Part shown: positions 1 to 8,446 of the stretch, piece after piece
How positions within the stretch are numbered: the stretch's first letter is position 1
How the letters are laid out: the number at the start of each line of letters is the position of its first letter
Notes under the pieces: generated by a model
Databases searched by the model: none
What the model was told of the DNA's origin: nothing
Seen by the model: the letters and a program-made list of their open reading frames with translations, nothing else
From: Kriegella aquimaris
Lineage (GTDB): Bacteria > Bacteroidota > Bacteroidia > Flavobacteriales > Flavobacteriaceae
Length of the DNA stretch: 64,000 nucleotides
Reading direction: 5' to 3'
Assembly: GCF_900103215.1 (NCBI RefSeq)
Contig: NZ_FNGV01000012.1
Location: forward strand, 62,001 to 126,000
Made by a program: the position numbers and the translations under genes

Positions 1-2
1 GT

Positions 3-560
3 CTTCCAGGTGAACTCGATGCCTACAGAAACAGATTCGGAGTCCTTTATGGAAAGCGTAATCAATTCAAGGAATTGCTTATAAGCCAAAGATCTATAAT
101 ATTGGCCTTTTTACGAGGCGAAATCTACTATTTCAATCGTAACACATTTGAAAGCACCCCTATATTACATCAAATTATTGACTTTGAGGCTAATTTGGAA
201 ATATTGTTGAATTTAAATAAAACATATCAGTTCGAAGAAGATAGCCTTTTCAACGGAAAGGACGGCCTTAGACAACTGTATGAGAAATATGAAAAATTAT
301 TCAAGGATTTTACAACTTATAAATTCGTCCATCACCAAATAGAGAGTTTTGAAGATGTAATACCAGCCCGGATAGAAAGTTTACACGAGGTGCTCAGATC
401 TAATAATCTATTAAATGGCAATAAAGAGGATTTTATGAAATTCCTTTTAGATGTTCATGGAATTAGGATTACCAAAATTAGAGATTACTCCAATTTGATC
501 AATGACAAACACAGCGAACGGGTTGAATTCTTACAAGAAGAATGGCACAATTTCCCTTAG
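3..560 (+). CDS. Unknown element protein, 5' end outside window
   Basis: The reading frame is open from the first complete codon at position 3, so the start lies left of the window. No known domain is recognised. It resembles the protein at 19703-20497: the segment ILAFLRGEIYYFN followed by a PILHQIIDFEANLEILLNLN-type stretch matches ARFLMGDNRFF and PILDEIVTFEAYLKVLLNLN there. In element 2 that gene directly follows the integrase, so the same order is expected here. It lacks the C-terminal IRYLIDN-type tail of its homologue; a separate small gene at 2263 carries that tail instead. A role in maintenance or excision of the element is only a guess. Confidence 0.75.
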   Translation, partial: LPGELDAYRNRFGVLYGKRNQFKELLISQRSIILAFLRGEIYYFNRNTFESTPILHQIIDFEANLEILLNLNKTYQFEEDSLFNGKDGLRQLYEKYEKLFKDFTTYKFVHHQIESFEDVIPARIESLHEVLRSNNLLNGNKEDFMKFLLDVHGIRITKIRDYSNLINDKHSERVEFLQEEWHNFP

Positions 561-646
561 AATACCTTACCATTAACAATCTGGACAAACTTCCCTAGTT
601 TCAGACAAGAAAAGACAAGCCTCGGACATAAATCGGGACAAGTGTT

Positions 647-681
647 TTTTGGTTAATCGCAGTTACTTGCATTAACCAAAA
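647..681. promoter_or_regulatory. Inverted repeat, probable operator of the RHH gene
   Basis: Perfect 11-bp arms, TTTTGGTTAAT (647-657) and ATTAACCAAAA (671-681), are separated by 13 bp. The right arm ends 8 bp before the start codon of the ribbon-helix-helix gene at 690. Symmetric sites just upstream of RHH genes are typical autoregulatory operators; that function is inferred here. Confidence 0.55.
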
Positions 682-689
682 TTCACAAA

Positions 690-1208
690 ATGAATACAAC
701 GATTAATTTAAGGGTCAGTAATGACCAGAAAACTACTTTACAGAATCTAGCCGAAGACTTTGGCTGCTCATTATCCGATTATATAAGAGATGTAATTACC
801 ACTCACTTGGAGGATTCCTATGAGGAACTGGATGAACCGAGCATTAATTTGGATCTGGAGCCAATAATATTGGATGAAGGGCGGCCTATCCCCGGTTTTG
901 AAAAAAGTTATGAATTTACGACGCTTTTGGCTTGGCTGTTCTATAAATACATGCAGCCAACGGACAACAATTCTATTGAGGCGATTAACGGCATCAAGTA
1001 CAAAGTCGAAAAGACCTTAAAGCGAAGTTCCTTCTCTCAAGACTTAAAGTTGGAATTTTTAAAAGTTCTAAGTGACTTAAACCGCTTCGTAGTAGAACCG
1101 GACTACTCGAACAAGCATTTCACCTTTCCCATTTCGGGCAACGCTCTATCCTTCGATTATTGTTTACTGATCAATGAATTATGGTCACTTGAAAATAAGG
1201 AACTATGA
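690..1208 (+). CDS. Ribbon-helix-helix domain protein
   Basis: 172 aa. Residues 1-42 (INLRVSNDQKTTLQNLAEDF followed by GCSLSDYIRDVI) have the pattern of an Arc/MetJ-type ribbon-helix-helix: a short beta strand and two helices. The remaining 130 residues are not recognised. The stop overlaps the start of the RepA-like gene by 4 bp, so the two are translationally coupled, and an 11-bp inverted repeat lies just upstream. A likely role is a DNA-binding partner and autoregulator of the replication/maintenance operon. The fold call rests on pattern only. Confidence 0.6.
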   Translation: MNTTINLRVSNDQKTTLQNLAEDFGCSLSDYIRDVITTHLEDSYEELDEPSINLDLEPIILDEGRPIPGFEKSYEFTTLLAWLFYKYMQPTDNNSIEAINGIKYKVEKTLKRSSFSQDLKLEFLKVLSDLNRFVVEPDYSNKHFTFPISGNALSFDYCLLINELWSLENKEL

Positions 1209-2263
1209 GCAGTAAACAATCAATTGAAAAAGTCAAGGAGACAATCCGTGAAGACATCAGGTCCAAAGAATCTCAGCTCCTTAAAAAGAAGGCGGACCAA
1301 AATTGTCTGATAGTAAAACCGGTCAACACATGGATAGACGAGGCCAAACGCAGACCGATCCCGAATATGCTATTCAGTGAATTCTGGTATGAATACGAAC
1401 TTGCCATTCTCTATGCGGATACCAATGTCGGGAAGTCGATACTTGCCGTACAAATTGCAGAGAGTATTAGTAGTGGAATCCCTATTGACAACTTCAAGTT
1501 GGAAGCCGAGGCACAAGTGGTAGTATATACGGATTTTGAACTTTCGGATAAACAATTTGAAAATCGTTATTCCAAAGATTATAAGAACCACTATCGGTTT
1601 AGCCAAAATTTCCTTAGAGCGGAAATAAACCCGCTTACCGACATTCCGAAAGAGTATAAGGGAATCGAGGATTATTTATGTGACCAGCTCAAATCTATAA
1701 TCAATAAAAGTGGCGCCAAGGTAGTCATCATCGATAACCTTACTTTCTTGGGAAACGATAATGAAAAGTCCAAACATGCCTTGGAACTGATGAAGAAGTT
1801 GAAAAAAATAACCAAGGAGTCTTCGGTTTCCATTTTGGTCTTGGCACATACTCCGAAAAGGGACGATTCAAAACCTATCAGCAAGAACGATCTGGCAGGC
1901 AGTAAAATGCTTATCAACTTCTGTGATAGTGCCTTCGCCATAGGCTTTAGCCAGAACGACCCTAAGCACCGTTATCTCAAACAGATAAAACAGCGGAATA
2001 CGGAACAAGTTTATCATACTGAAAATGTCATTACATGCTCATTGGAAAAAGATGTAAACTTTTTAGAATTCAGATTTCTCCATTATAACTCCGAATACGA
2101 TCATCTACGATGTAATACAAGTAACGGTAACGGACTTGACGAAAGGGATGAAGCCATGAAATCCCTTATTTCCCAAGGCCTTTCCAATGTCGAAATAGGT
2201 AGGCAATTGGGAATTAATGAGGCTACTGTTCGCAAAAGAAAGAAAACACTGGGTATTGACTAA
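1205..2263 (+). CDS. RepA-like AAA (RecA-fold) ATPase with C-terminal HTH
   Basis: 352 aa. A Walker A variant ADTNVGKS lies near residue 75, a strand ending in YTDFELS near 103, and a Walker B strand KVVIIDNLTFLG near 170. A LAHTPKRDD segment and a DLAGSKMLINFCDSAF segment follow, the order seen in AAA_25/RepA-type hexameric helicases of plasmids and integrative elements. The last 40 residues (SNVEIGRQLGINEATVRKRK) form a clear helix-turn-helix. It overlaps both neighbours by a few bases (ATGA upstream, TAATG downstream), indicating one operon. It probably unwinds DNA during replication or maintenance of the excised element; initiator activity is not shown. Confidence 0.75.
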   Translation: MSSKQSIEKVKETIREDIRSKESQLLKKKADQNCLIVKPVNTWIDEAKRRPIPNMLFSEFWYEYELAILYADTNVGKSILAVQIAESISSGIPIDNFKLEAEAQVVVYTDFELSDKQFENRYSKDYKNHYRFSQNFLRAEINPLTDIPKEYKGIEDYLCDQLKSIINKSGAKVVIIDNLTFLGNDNEKSKHALELMKKLKKITKESSVSILVLAHTPKRDDSKPISKNDLAGSKMLINFCDSAFAIGFSQNDPKHRYLKQIKQRNTEQVYHTENVITCSLEKDVNFLEFRFLHYNSEYDHLRCNTSNGNGLDERDEAMKSLISQGLSNVEIGRQLGINEATVRKRKKTLGID

Positions 2264-2442
2264 TGATAGCATCCGATGTATATAAGATAGCCAAAGCACT
2301 TTCCCTGAAAGAGCAGGAACGGCTATACTATATGCTCGGGCAAGATATTCCCAATAAAACTCCGATCAAGAAAAAGCGGAAGAAACTTCCGGATTTTACG
2401 GTAGAAGATGGTATCAGATACTTAATCGATAACATTATGTAG
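2263..2442 (+). CDS. Small 59-aa protein with IRYLIDN tail
   Basis: The ATG overlaps the TAA of the RepA-like gene by one base, indicating coupled translation. The 59-aa product starts MIASDVYKIAKALSLKEQER, has a lysine-rich linker (KKKRKK) and ends VEDGIRYLIDNIM. The last segment matches the C-terminus of the element 2 protein at 19703-20497 (AEAIRYLIDNVF). The same peptide therefore exists as a stand-alone protein in one element and as a fused tail in another. Function unknown; a helical DNA-binding or adaptor peptide is possible. Confidence 0.65.
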   Translation: MIASDVYKIAKALSLKEQERLYYMLGQDIPNKTPIKKKRKKLPDFTVEDGIRYLIDNIM

Positions 2443-2471
2443 TTAACATCGTGTATTACAATAATATCAAA

Positions 2472-2510
2472 TCGTACCCTCGTACCCCGAATAAAGGTAC
2501 GAGGGTACGA
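2472..2510. repeat. Perfect 15-bp inverted repeat with GGGTACGAG motif
   Basis: TCGTACCCTCGTACC (2472-2486) and its exact complement (2496-2510) are separated by 9 bp. No T run follows, so it is not a typical terminator. It sits between the small gene ending at 2442 and the primase-like gene at 2530. The GGTACGAGGGTACGAG arm resembles the GGGTATGGATAGGGTATGG iterations that follow the equivalent gene in element 2. One TGTATTACA motif (2452-2460) lies just before it. An origin-type or regulatory role is plausible but inferred. Confidence 0.6.
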
Positions 2511-2529
2511 GGTAAAAATTCAATAAGAA

Positions 2530-3405
2530 ATGCAGTACAAATATTCATTGGACAAGTCAAGTAAAAAGTTCCTTTGCCCCAAATGTAACCGGAAATCCTA
2601 TGTACGTTTTTTCGACAATGGGTCCGGTAATTATGCAGGTTATAATTATGGGCGCTGCGACCGCGAAAGCAAATGTGGCTATTTTACATCACCATCGTCC
2701 AATAAACCCTTGAACGATTTAAACTTCGTACCAACACCTAATAAACCCACGTTTTTGAACGAAAGTTTAATAGGTGAATTCGGTGTTGATTATGATCACA
2801 ACCATTTTATATCCTTTTTATTGAAACACTTCGAAGAGGAAGATGTAATACGAGTAATAGAGGAGTATTACATAGGAACTTCTAACCATTGGAATGGGGC
2901 TACGATTTTCTGGCAAATTGATAATGAATTAAGAATCCGTACGGGCAAAGTCATGCTATATGACTGTAATTCAGGAAATAGAGTAAAAAAACCTTACTCA
3001 CATATCAATTGGATGCACAAGGTTTTACGTGTCAAGGACTTTGTATTACAACAGTGTCTTTTTGGATTACACCTACTTGAAAATGACCGGAACAAAAATA
3101 CCGTTTGCATTGTTGAGTCGGAAAAAACGGCCATCATCATGAGCATGGGGTTTCCCTCCTATCATTGGATGGCTACGGGTTCGAAATCAAATCTGAAAAA
3201 ACCATTGTTACAGCCTTTAAAAAACCACAACATTATTCTTTATCCCGATAAGACCGAATTTCTAAAATGGAACGACAAGAAGGAGCTTCTTGAAAAAGAG
3301 GGCTTCGAAATAGAGTGTAGTGATCTTCTTGAAAGAAAAAAGAATATTCGAGATGGATACGATTTAGCGGATTTAATTTTGGCTAAGGAATGTCTAGTAA
3401 CTTAA
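2530..3405 (+). CDS. Zinc-finger/Toprim primase-like protein (DUF6371-like)
   Basis: 291 aa. The N-terminus has a zinc-ribbon pattern, CPKCNRKSYVRF and then CDRESKCGY (residues 16-50), as in DnaG-type primases and mobile-element replication proteins. Around residues 195-240 a strand TVCIVESEKTAIIMSMGF followed by NIILYPDKTEF fits a Toprim fold (a catalytic E and a D). Position after the RepA-like helicase suggests the pair acts in element replication. The DUF6371 assignment is from memory of this arrangement in Bacteroidota elements; the Toprim and zinc-ribbon patterns are visible in the sequence. Confidence 0.65.
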   Translation: MQYKYSLDKSSKKFLCPKCNRKSYVRFFDNGSGNYAGYNYGRCDRESKCGYFTSPSSNKPLNDLNFVPTPNKPTFLNESLIGEFGVDYDHNHFISFLLKHFEEEDVIRVIEEYYIGTSNHWNGATIFWQIDNELRIRTGKVMLYDCNSGNRVKKPYSHINWMHKVLRVKDFVLQQCLFGLHLLENDRNKNTVCIVESEKTAIIMSMGFPSYHWMATGSKSNLKKPLLQPLKNHNIILYPDKTEFLKWNDKKELLEKEGFEIECSDLLERKKNIRDGYDLADLILAKECLVT

Positions 3406-3514
3406 TTAATCCTGCGAGTTGGAGATTGCCACACCTACTACTCTAATTTCGTCACTAAGGAAACGGCAATCAACCATTAAAAGCATCAATCAGATTCTAT
3501 AATTAGAAAAATTA

Positions 3515-3766
3515 TCAAGGAACAGCGACAAGAATTTCCTTTAGCCTCCTTTCGGCTTCCACAACAAACTTATCCTCCAATTGGGCCTCATACTTCATTA
3601 ATCTGTTTTTGATTCCCCTACCACCTTTGAAGACCTCTAATCGGCAGATGTATTTATCACCTTGAAACCTATTATAGCATTCCACTTTAATATGAGTAAG
3701 GCCATACTTTTTCCACCTGAATTTTAAAAGGGTATAAATCAATTTTTCCTGTCTATATAGGCTCAT
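3515..3766 (-). CDS. Hypothetical protein, 83 aa
   Basis: Small basic protein (RQEKLIYTLLKFRWKKYGL at the N-terminus, RRLKEILVA at the C-terminus) with no recognised domain or signal. It lies 5 bp downstream of another small minus-strand gene (3772-4050), so they are probably cotranscribed. Coding status is supported only by the pairing and the open frame. Confidence 0.4.
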   Translation of the reverse strand: MSLYRQEKLIYTLLKFRWKKYGLTHIKVECYNRFQGDKYICRLEVFKGGRGIKNRLMKYEAQLEDKFVVEAERRLKEILVAVP

Positions 3767-3771
3767 TATTT

Positions 3772-4050
3772 CTATTTATTTTCTTTCCTTACCATTATCC
3801 AATTTTCATTCGGCACACTCCAATAACCTAACACGGACATTATAAAAAGTGTTACATGGGACGGGTAGCGGTGGAACAGGCTTAAGTTATTTGTCTTGGT
3901 ATCAAATTCTAAGAAGAATCCGTTCATTGTTATCGGGGGCTGCGTAATCCCTTCATCCATTAGGGCACTGTTATATCTAGCCTCCCCTATCTCTTTTAAA
4001 AGACTTCTAATTGCTTTTGTATCTCGGTTATGGAAGACAATTGTATGCAT
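3772..4050 (-). CDS. Hypothetical protein, 92 aa
   Basis: Starts MHTIVFHNRDTKAIRSLLKE and has an internal FFLEFDTKTNNLSLFHRYPS stretch, so it looks like a small mixed alpha/beta cytoplasmic protein. No domain is recognised and no hydrophobic segment is long enough for a membrane helix. It is the first gene of a two-gene minus-strand unit with 3515-3766, divergent from the small cysteine-rich gene at 4139. Confidence 0.45.
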   Translation of the reverse strand: MHTIVFHNRDTKAIRSLLKEIGEARYNSALMDEGITQPPITMNGFFLEFDTKTNNLSLFHRYPSHVTLFIMSVLGYWSVPNENWIMVRKENK

Positions 4051-4138
4051 TGCAATTATAGAGTATTTGGATTATTTCCAAATTTATGGAATTTGACCAT
4101 ATTCTTTTGTAATTTTAACACATATAATAAAAACTGAT

Positions 4139-4408
4139 ATGGAATCTAATATAAATTTACATTGCAAGTGCGGCGAGGTCTACACTATCGAGAAACCGGA
4201 TGATTTCCCCAATAAGGCGGTTGGTTTGGGATGCAACTTTTGTATGGAGTGTGCGGATGAAAACGAAGATGAATTTGTAGGTTATATGCAGTATTGGCTA
4301 TATGATAATGATATAGTCGTACAAGAGCCTATTGATTCGAACCAATTGAGCTTATTCCCTAGAATAACGAACCCTGTTGATTCAATTCTGAGTAGTCCAC
4401 AAACTTAA
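4139..4408 (+). CDS. Small cysteine-rich, probably zinc-binding protein
   Basis: 89 aa with four clustered cysteines (CKCGE, then CNFCMEC) in the first 40 residues, consistent with a small zinc ribbon, followed by an acidic stretch (DENEDEFVG). The last 50 bp overlap the 3' end of the convergent SRAP gene (4359-5084), so translation or transcription of the two may interfere. No function is assigned. Confidence 0.5.
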   Translation: MESNINLHCKCGEVYTIEKPDDFPNKAVGLGCNFCMECADENEDEFVGYMQYWLYDNDIVVQEPIDSNQLSLFPRITNPVDSILSSPQT

Positions 4409-5084
4409 TTGCCTCCGGTGTATTGCGTTCGTAGTTTGGCTTATATAGATTGCGTGTAACGGAATAGGCCTCGAATTCCTTTGTAGTGAACCCTACCCTC
4501 ATAAGTTCCTCTATATGTGGTCTACTTAGATCGTTCCTTAGCCATTCCTCCTCAAATTCTTCATCAAGCACCAAGGGCATCCGCTTTTTTTTGTTATGTA
4601 CTTCCGCAAAAAAATCGTTGGCCTCTACCGTAATAATCGTACAACTATAGACTTCATCATCAATTTGAGAATACAGTCCCGCGAAACAAAAAATGGAATT
4701 ATCGGTGTAATGGCAAAAGTAAGGGTAGGCAGTATTCTTAAGGTGGTGGGGTTCGAAAAAACCGGAAGCTAGGATCAAACATCTATTGGTTAATGGAAAC
4801 TCTTTATAGGAGCGCTTTTCAAAAATCGTTTCGGCCCTGGCATTGTTCGTATAATTCTTATTCAAGAACTCGCTAATATTACCCTTCATTGCATATTCGG
4901 GAACTAGGCCCCAAACAGCCGGAACGATCTCCTCTTTTTCCTTTTGGGGAACAATATATAGGTTCTCATGGTTAAAGGCAGATTGGTAGTAGTAAGGTCT
5001 GTACTCCAAGGGCACCTTGAACCGTCTTCGGATCCTTGCCTCCACTTCGTCATGTTCCTTGTCCAATGTAGTCGAATAACACAT
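4359..5084 (-). CDS. SOS response-associated peptidase (SRAP, YedK/HMCES family)
   Basis: 241 aa. The family forms a covalent thiazolidine link through Cys2 with abasic sites in single-stranded DNA, shielding them from breakage. Visible family marks are MCYS at the N-terminus (catalytic Cys2 after Met removal), the NARAET motif near residue 80, SGFFEP near 108, and HNKKKRMP near 165 supplying the conserved His. Length is normal for the family. SRAP genes are common on mobile elements, where replication or transfer exposes single-stranded DNA. The upstream region carries several TGTATTACA motifs that could be regulatory sites. Confidence 0.9.
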   Translation of the reverse strand: MCYSTTLDKEHDEVEARIRRRFKVPLEYRPYYYQSAFNHENLYIVPQKEKEEIVPAVWGLVPEYAMKGNISEFLNKNYTNNARAETIFEKRSYKEFPLTNRCLILASGFFEPHHLKNTAYPYFCHYTDNSIFCFAGLYSQIDDEVYSCTIITVEANDFFAEVHNKKKRMPLVLDEEFEEEWLRNDLSRPHIEELMRVGFTTKEFEAYSVTRNLYKPNYERNTPEAIKFVDYSELNQQGSLF

Positions 5085-5158
5085 ACTTAAATATACTAAA
5101 ATCTCATTTATTACATCATTTTTCGATGGACTTAGCGCATTCTATCTATCATTATATC

Positions 5159-5239
5159 TGTAATACAGGAATTTTACCCTTTATACCTTTATTAGGTGGA
5201 AAACAAAGTGTATTACATGGGGTTCCTTTTTGTATTACA
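5159..5239. promoter_or_regulatory. Cluster of TGTATTACA motifs upstream of SRAP and XRE genes
   Basis: The 387-bp gap between the divergent SRAP and XRE genes has TGTATTACA at 5209-5217 and 5231-5239 and the reverse form TGTAATACA at 5159-5167. The same motif occurs at 2452-2460 and 18000-18008, and a near copy at 17978-17986, all in non-coding parts of element 1. The two direct pairs both have a 22-bp period (two helical turns), as expected for a repressor bound on one DNA face. Which protein binds is unknown. Confidence 0.45.
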
Positions 5240-5285
5240 ACAATTTTATAAAACGTCTCAGCAAAAAATCAACTAATATAAAAGT

Positions 5286-5294
5286 GGGGGGGGG
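5286..5294 (+). repeat. Homopolymer of nine G in the XRE/hsd upstream region
   Basis: A run of nine G in an otherwise AT-rich gap, 178 bp before the start of the XRE regulator that heads the type I restriction-modification operon. Such tracts can change length by slippage and vary transcription, but nothing else in the sequence demonstrates that here. Confidence 0.6.
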
Positions 5295-5471
5295 TATTTT
5301 CCAAAAGTTCATGAGGTGCGGGCATTGCGTGAGGGTACGCCACCGAAAAACAAAGGAGCTTAAAAATTTGTATCAAAAGAACCTAAATAATTGAATAAAA
5401 ATATAATGCAATACTTGGTATATATAGTGTAATGTCTATTTTTAATCTCTGTCCCCAAAAACACTTAAAAG

Positions 5472-5669
5472 ATGAATCGTATAAAAGAGGTATTGGAAGA
5501 AAAAGGTATAAAGCAAGTATGGCTAGCGGATAAGCTAGGTAAGAGCTTTAATACTGTGAATGGGTATGTGCAAAACCGTAACCAACCTAGCTTAGAAGTG
5601 CTTTACGAAGTAGCCCATATTTTAAATGTAGATGCAAAAGAACTTTTAGTCTCTAACAAAGAAGAATAA
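5472..5669 (+). CDS. XRE-family HTH regulator of the type I R-M operon
   Basis: 65 aa, almost entirely one Cro/C1-type helix-turn-helix: IKQVWLADKLGKSFNTVNGY spans helices 2-3, followed by PSLEVLYEVAHILNVDAKEL. It ends 13 bp before hsdM in the same direction. Small XRE proteins in this position usually time or limit expression of restriction genes; that role is inferred from context. Confidence 0.85.
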   Translation: MNRIKEVLEEKGIKQVWLADKLGKSFNTVNGYVQNRNQPSLEVLYEVAHILNVDAKELLVSNKEE

Positions 5670-5682
5670 ACTTAAAAAAATA

Positions 5683-8445
5683 ATGAACAAGCAACAACTA
5701 GCCGCCAAAATCTGGGAATCTGCAAACCAAATGCGTTCCAAAATTGAGGCAAATGAATACAAAGATTATATACTTGGCTTCATCTTTTATAAATACCTAT
5801 CGGAAAAGCAAATACAGTTCGCTAAAAATCAAGATTTCACCCAAGAGGATATTGAAGCCTTGAGCGAAGAAGATACCGAAACGGTAGATTTCATTAAAAA
5901 AAACATAGGATACTTTATAGCCTATGATGATTTGTTTAGCACTTGGATCAGTGCTGGTAAAGATTTTGATGTATCAAATGTACGAGAAGCTTTATCTGCT
6001 TTTAGCCGACTAATTAGTCCTAAACACAAAAAGCTTTTTGATGGTATTTTCAATACTTTGGAAACAGGTTTAAGTAAATTAGGTGATACCGCAGCCAAGC
6101 AAACCAAAGCCATTGCAGATTTGCTGCATTTAATTAAGAGCATCCCTATGGATGGCAAACAAGACTATGATGTTCTTGGTTTTATCTATGAATACCTAAT
6201 TGAAAAGTTTGCGGCAAACGCAGGTAAAAAAGCAGGAGAGTTTTATACGCCCCATGAGGTATCTGTACTTATATCAGAAATTATTTCAGACCATTTAAAA
6301 GACCGTAAGCAAATTGAAATTTATGATTCATGTAGTGGTTCTGCCTCATTGCTTATTAACATAGGTAACAGCATTGCGAAGTATATGGATGATGAAAACA
6401 ACATTAAATACTATGCACAGGAGCTAAAGCAAAATACCTATAACCTTACCAGAATGAATTTGGTGATGCGTGGTATTTTACCAACGAACATACAGACTAG
6501 AAATGGTGATACCTTAGAAGACGATTGGCCATTCTTTGATGAGAACGACCCAGTACATACTTATAACACCTTGTATTTAGATGCGGTAGTATCTAACCCA
6601 CCGTATTCACAAAAATGGACCCCAACTAATAAGGAAGCTGATCCTCGTTATGCTCGTTTTGGTCTTGCGCCTAAAACCAAGGCAGATTTTGCCTTTCTAT
6701 TACACGACTTGTACCATTTAAAGCCAGATGGCATTATGAATATTGTACTACCACATGGGGTACTTTTTCGTGGTGGTGAAGAAGGTAAAATACGCAAACA
6801 GCTCATTGAAAAAAACCACATTGATGCCATTATTGGTTTGCCATCGGGTATATTTTTTGGTACGGGCATCCCTACTATTATTATTGTTTTAAAACAAAAA
6901 CGTACCAATACCGATACCTTAATTATTGATGCTTCAAAAGGTTTTCTTAAAGATGGCAAAAACAACAAGTTACGTGCTAGTGATATAAGGCGTATTGCAG
7001 ATGCGGTGCGTGATAGAGCTAACATACATAAATTTTCTAGAACGGTTGAGCGTGATGAAATACGTAACAACGAGTACAACCTAAACATACCGCGCTATGT
7101 AGACTCTTCTGAGCCTGCCGAAAAATGGGATATCTATGCCTCTATGTTTGGTGGTATTCCGGTAAATGAGATAGACGAACTACATAAGTATTGGGATGCG
7201 TTCACAGAGTTACGTGAAGCATTATTTGAAAGAACTACAGCCGTAAATGCTAAGTTGAAAGTAACAGCTATAAAAGAAAGCATTGTAAATCACGCTAATG
7301 TTACTGCTTTTGCGAATGCGTATACCCAGGCGTTTAAGGACTTTGACCAGTACCTAAGCCAGCAATTAGTAAGCAATACAGCTGCTGTTAAGGTAAACAA
7401 AGAGAAAACAATATTAAGCAACGAAATTTTTAAACGTCTAGAGACCATACCGCTTATAGACAAATATGAAGCTTACCAACTGTTAGATGATAACTGGGAA
7501 ACTATAAAGGTAGACCTAGAAATTATACAGACCGAAGGCTTTGATGCTGCACGTGTAGTAGACCCTAATATGGTGATGAAAAAGAAAAACGGTAAAGAAA
7601 CTGAAGTACAAGAAGGTTGGAAGGGTCGTATTATGCCATTTACTCTAGTTCAAGAACGGTATTTGTCAAAGGAGCTTGAAGCGCTCACTATAAATGAAAG
7701 CCGACTTACCGCTATTGCCACGGAGATTGACGAAATTATTGAAGCATTACCAGAAGAAGAAAAAGACAGTAGCCTGCTTAATGATAAAAGTGATGCCTTT
7801 GTAGCCAAGGAGTTAAACGAAGTGGTAAAGGAAGCCTATGCAGAAGTAGAAACTCCAGAAATTAATGCGATTAAAGCCTACCAAGAGTTACTAGACAATA
7901 AAGCACGTAAACTAGAAAAAGAAACTTTTATAAAAGCCAACAAAGCAATACAATGGAGCGCTATGGATGCTAATAAAGATGGCACCTATAGTAAAACTAC
8001 AGTAAACAAATACCTGTCTCAATTGCAGAGTGTTTTTACATTTAAAGAAGACACTTTTGAATACCAAGTAGTAAAAGCAAGCCAATTACTTATAGAGCAA
8101 AAGGACCTAAAAGCAAAAATTAAAAAAGAAGCTGCTGCACTCCACATGCTCACTAAAGAAACTATTGAAAATTTAACCGATGCACAGATAAATGACCTGC
8201 TTGAACATAAATGGGTACAACCATTAGTTAAAGCATTAGAAAATATGCCTGATGCCATTATAGATACGCTTTCTCGAAAGTTACAGCAACTAACAGATAA
8301 ATATGCTACTACCTATAGTGATGTAGCCAAAGATATTAAGCAAGCTGAAAACGAACTTGCAGGGCTATTGGGCAACCTTACAGGAAACGAGCACGATTTA
8401 AAAGCACTAAGCGAGTTTAAGTACCTACTAAAAACTAATATTTAA
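5683..8445 (+). CDS. hsdM: Type I restriction-modification methyltransferase subunit, long form
   Basis: 920 aa. N-terminal HsdM helical domain (AKIWESANQMRSKIEANEYK, then FIFYKYLSEKQ), then the N6-adenine methyltransferase domain: AGEFYTPHEV near 185, motif I DSCSGSASLL near 214, and catalytic motif IV NPPY near 304. With HsdS it methylates adenine in the recognition site. The protein is about 400 residues longer than common HsdM (about 500 aa). The extra C-terminal part (from about residue 490) is charged, helical and probably coiled-coil, with no recognised domain. hsdS starts 2 bp after the stop, so the genes form one operon. Confidence 0.92.
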   Translation: MNKQQLAAKIWESANQMRSKIEANEYKDYILGFIFYKYLSEKQIQFAKNQDFTQEDIEALSEEDTETVDFIKKNIGYFIAYDDLFSTWISAGKDFDVSNVREALSAFSRLISPKHKKLFDGIFNTLETGLSKLGDTAAKQTKAIADLLHLIKSIPMDGKQDYDVLGFIYEYLIEKFAANAGKKAGEFYTPHEVSVLISEIISDHLKDRKQIEIYDSCSGSASLLINIGNSIAKYMDDENNIKYYAQELKQNTYNLTRMNLVMRGILPTNIQTRNGDTLEDDWPFFDENDPVHTYNTLYLDAVVSNPPYSQKWTPTNKEADPRYARFGLAPKTKADFAFLLHDLYHLKPDGIMNIVLPHGVLFRGGEEGKIRKQLIEKNHIDAIIGLPSGIFFGTGIPTIIIVLKQKRTNTDTLIIDASKGFLKDGKNNKLRASDIRRIADAVRDRANIHKFSRTVERDEIRNNEYNLNIPRYVDSSEPAEKWDIYASMFGGIPVNEIDELHKYWDAFTELREALFERTTAVNAKLKVTAIKESIVNHANVTAFANAYTQAFKDFDQYLSQQLVSNTAAVKVNKEKTILSNEIFKRLETIPLIDKYEAYQLLDDNWETIKVDLEIIQTEGFDAARVVDPNMVMKKKNGKETEVQEGWKGRIMPFTLVQERYLSKELEALTINESRLTAIATEIDEIIEALPEEEKDSSLLNDKSDAFVAKELNEVVKEAYAEVETPEINAIKAYQELLDNKARKLEKETFIKANKAIQWSAMDANKDGTYSKTTVNKYLSQLQSVFTFKEDTFEYQVVKASQLLIEQKDLKAKIKKEAAALHMLTKETIENLTDAQINDLLEHKWVQPLVKALENMPDAIIDTLSRKLQQLTDKYATTYSDVAKDIKQAENELAGLLGNLTGNEHDLKALSEFKYLLKTNI

Positions 8446-8446
8446 T

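Noticed and set aside
2472-2510. Transcription terminator
   Set aside because: The stem is strong but no T run follows on either strand; better treated as a regulatory or origin-type repeat.
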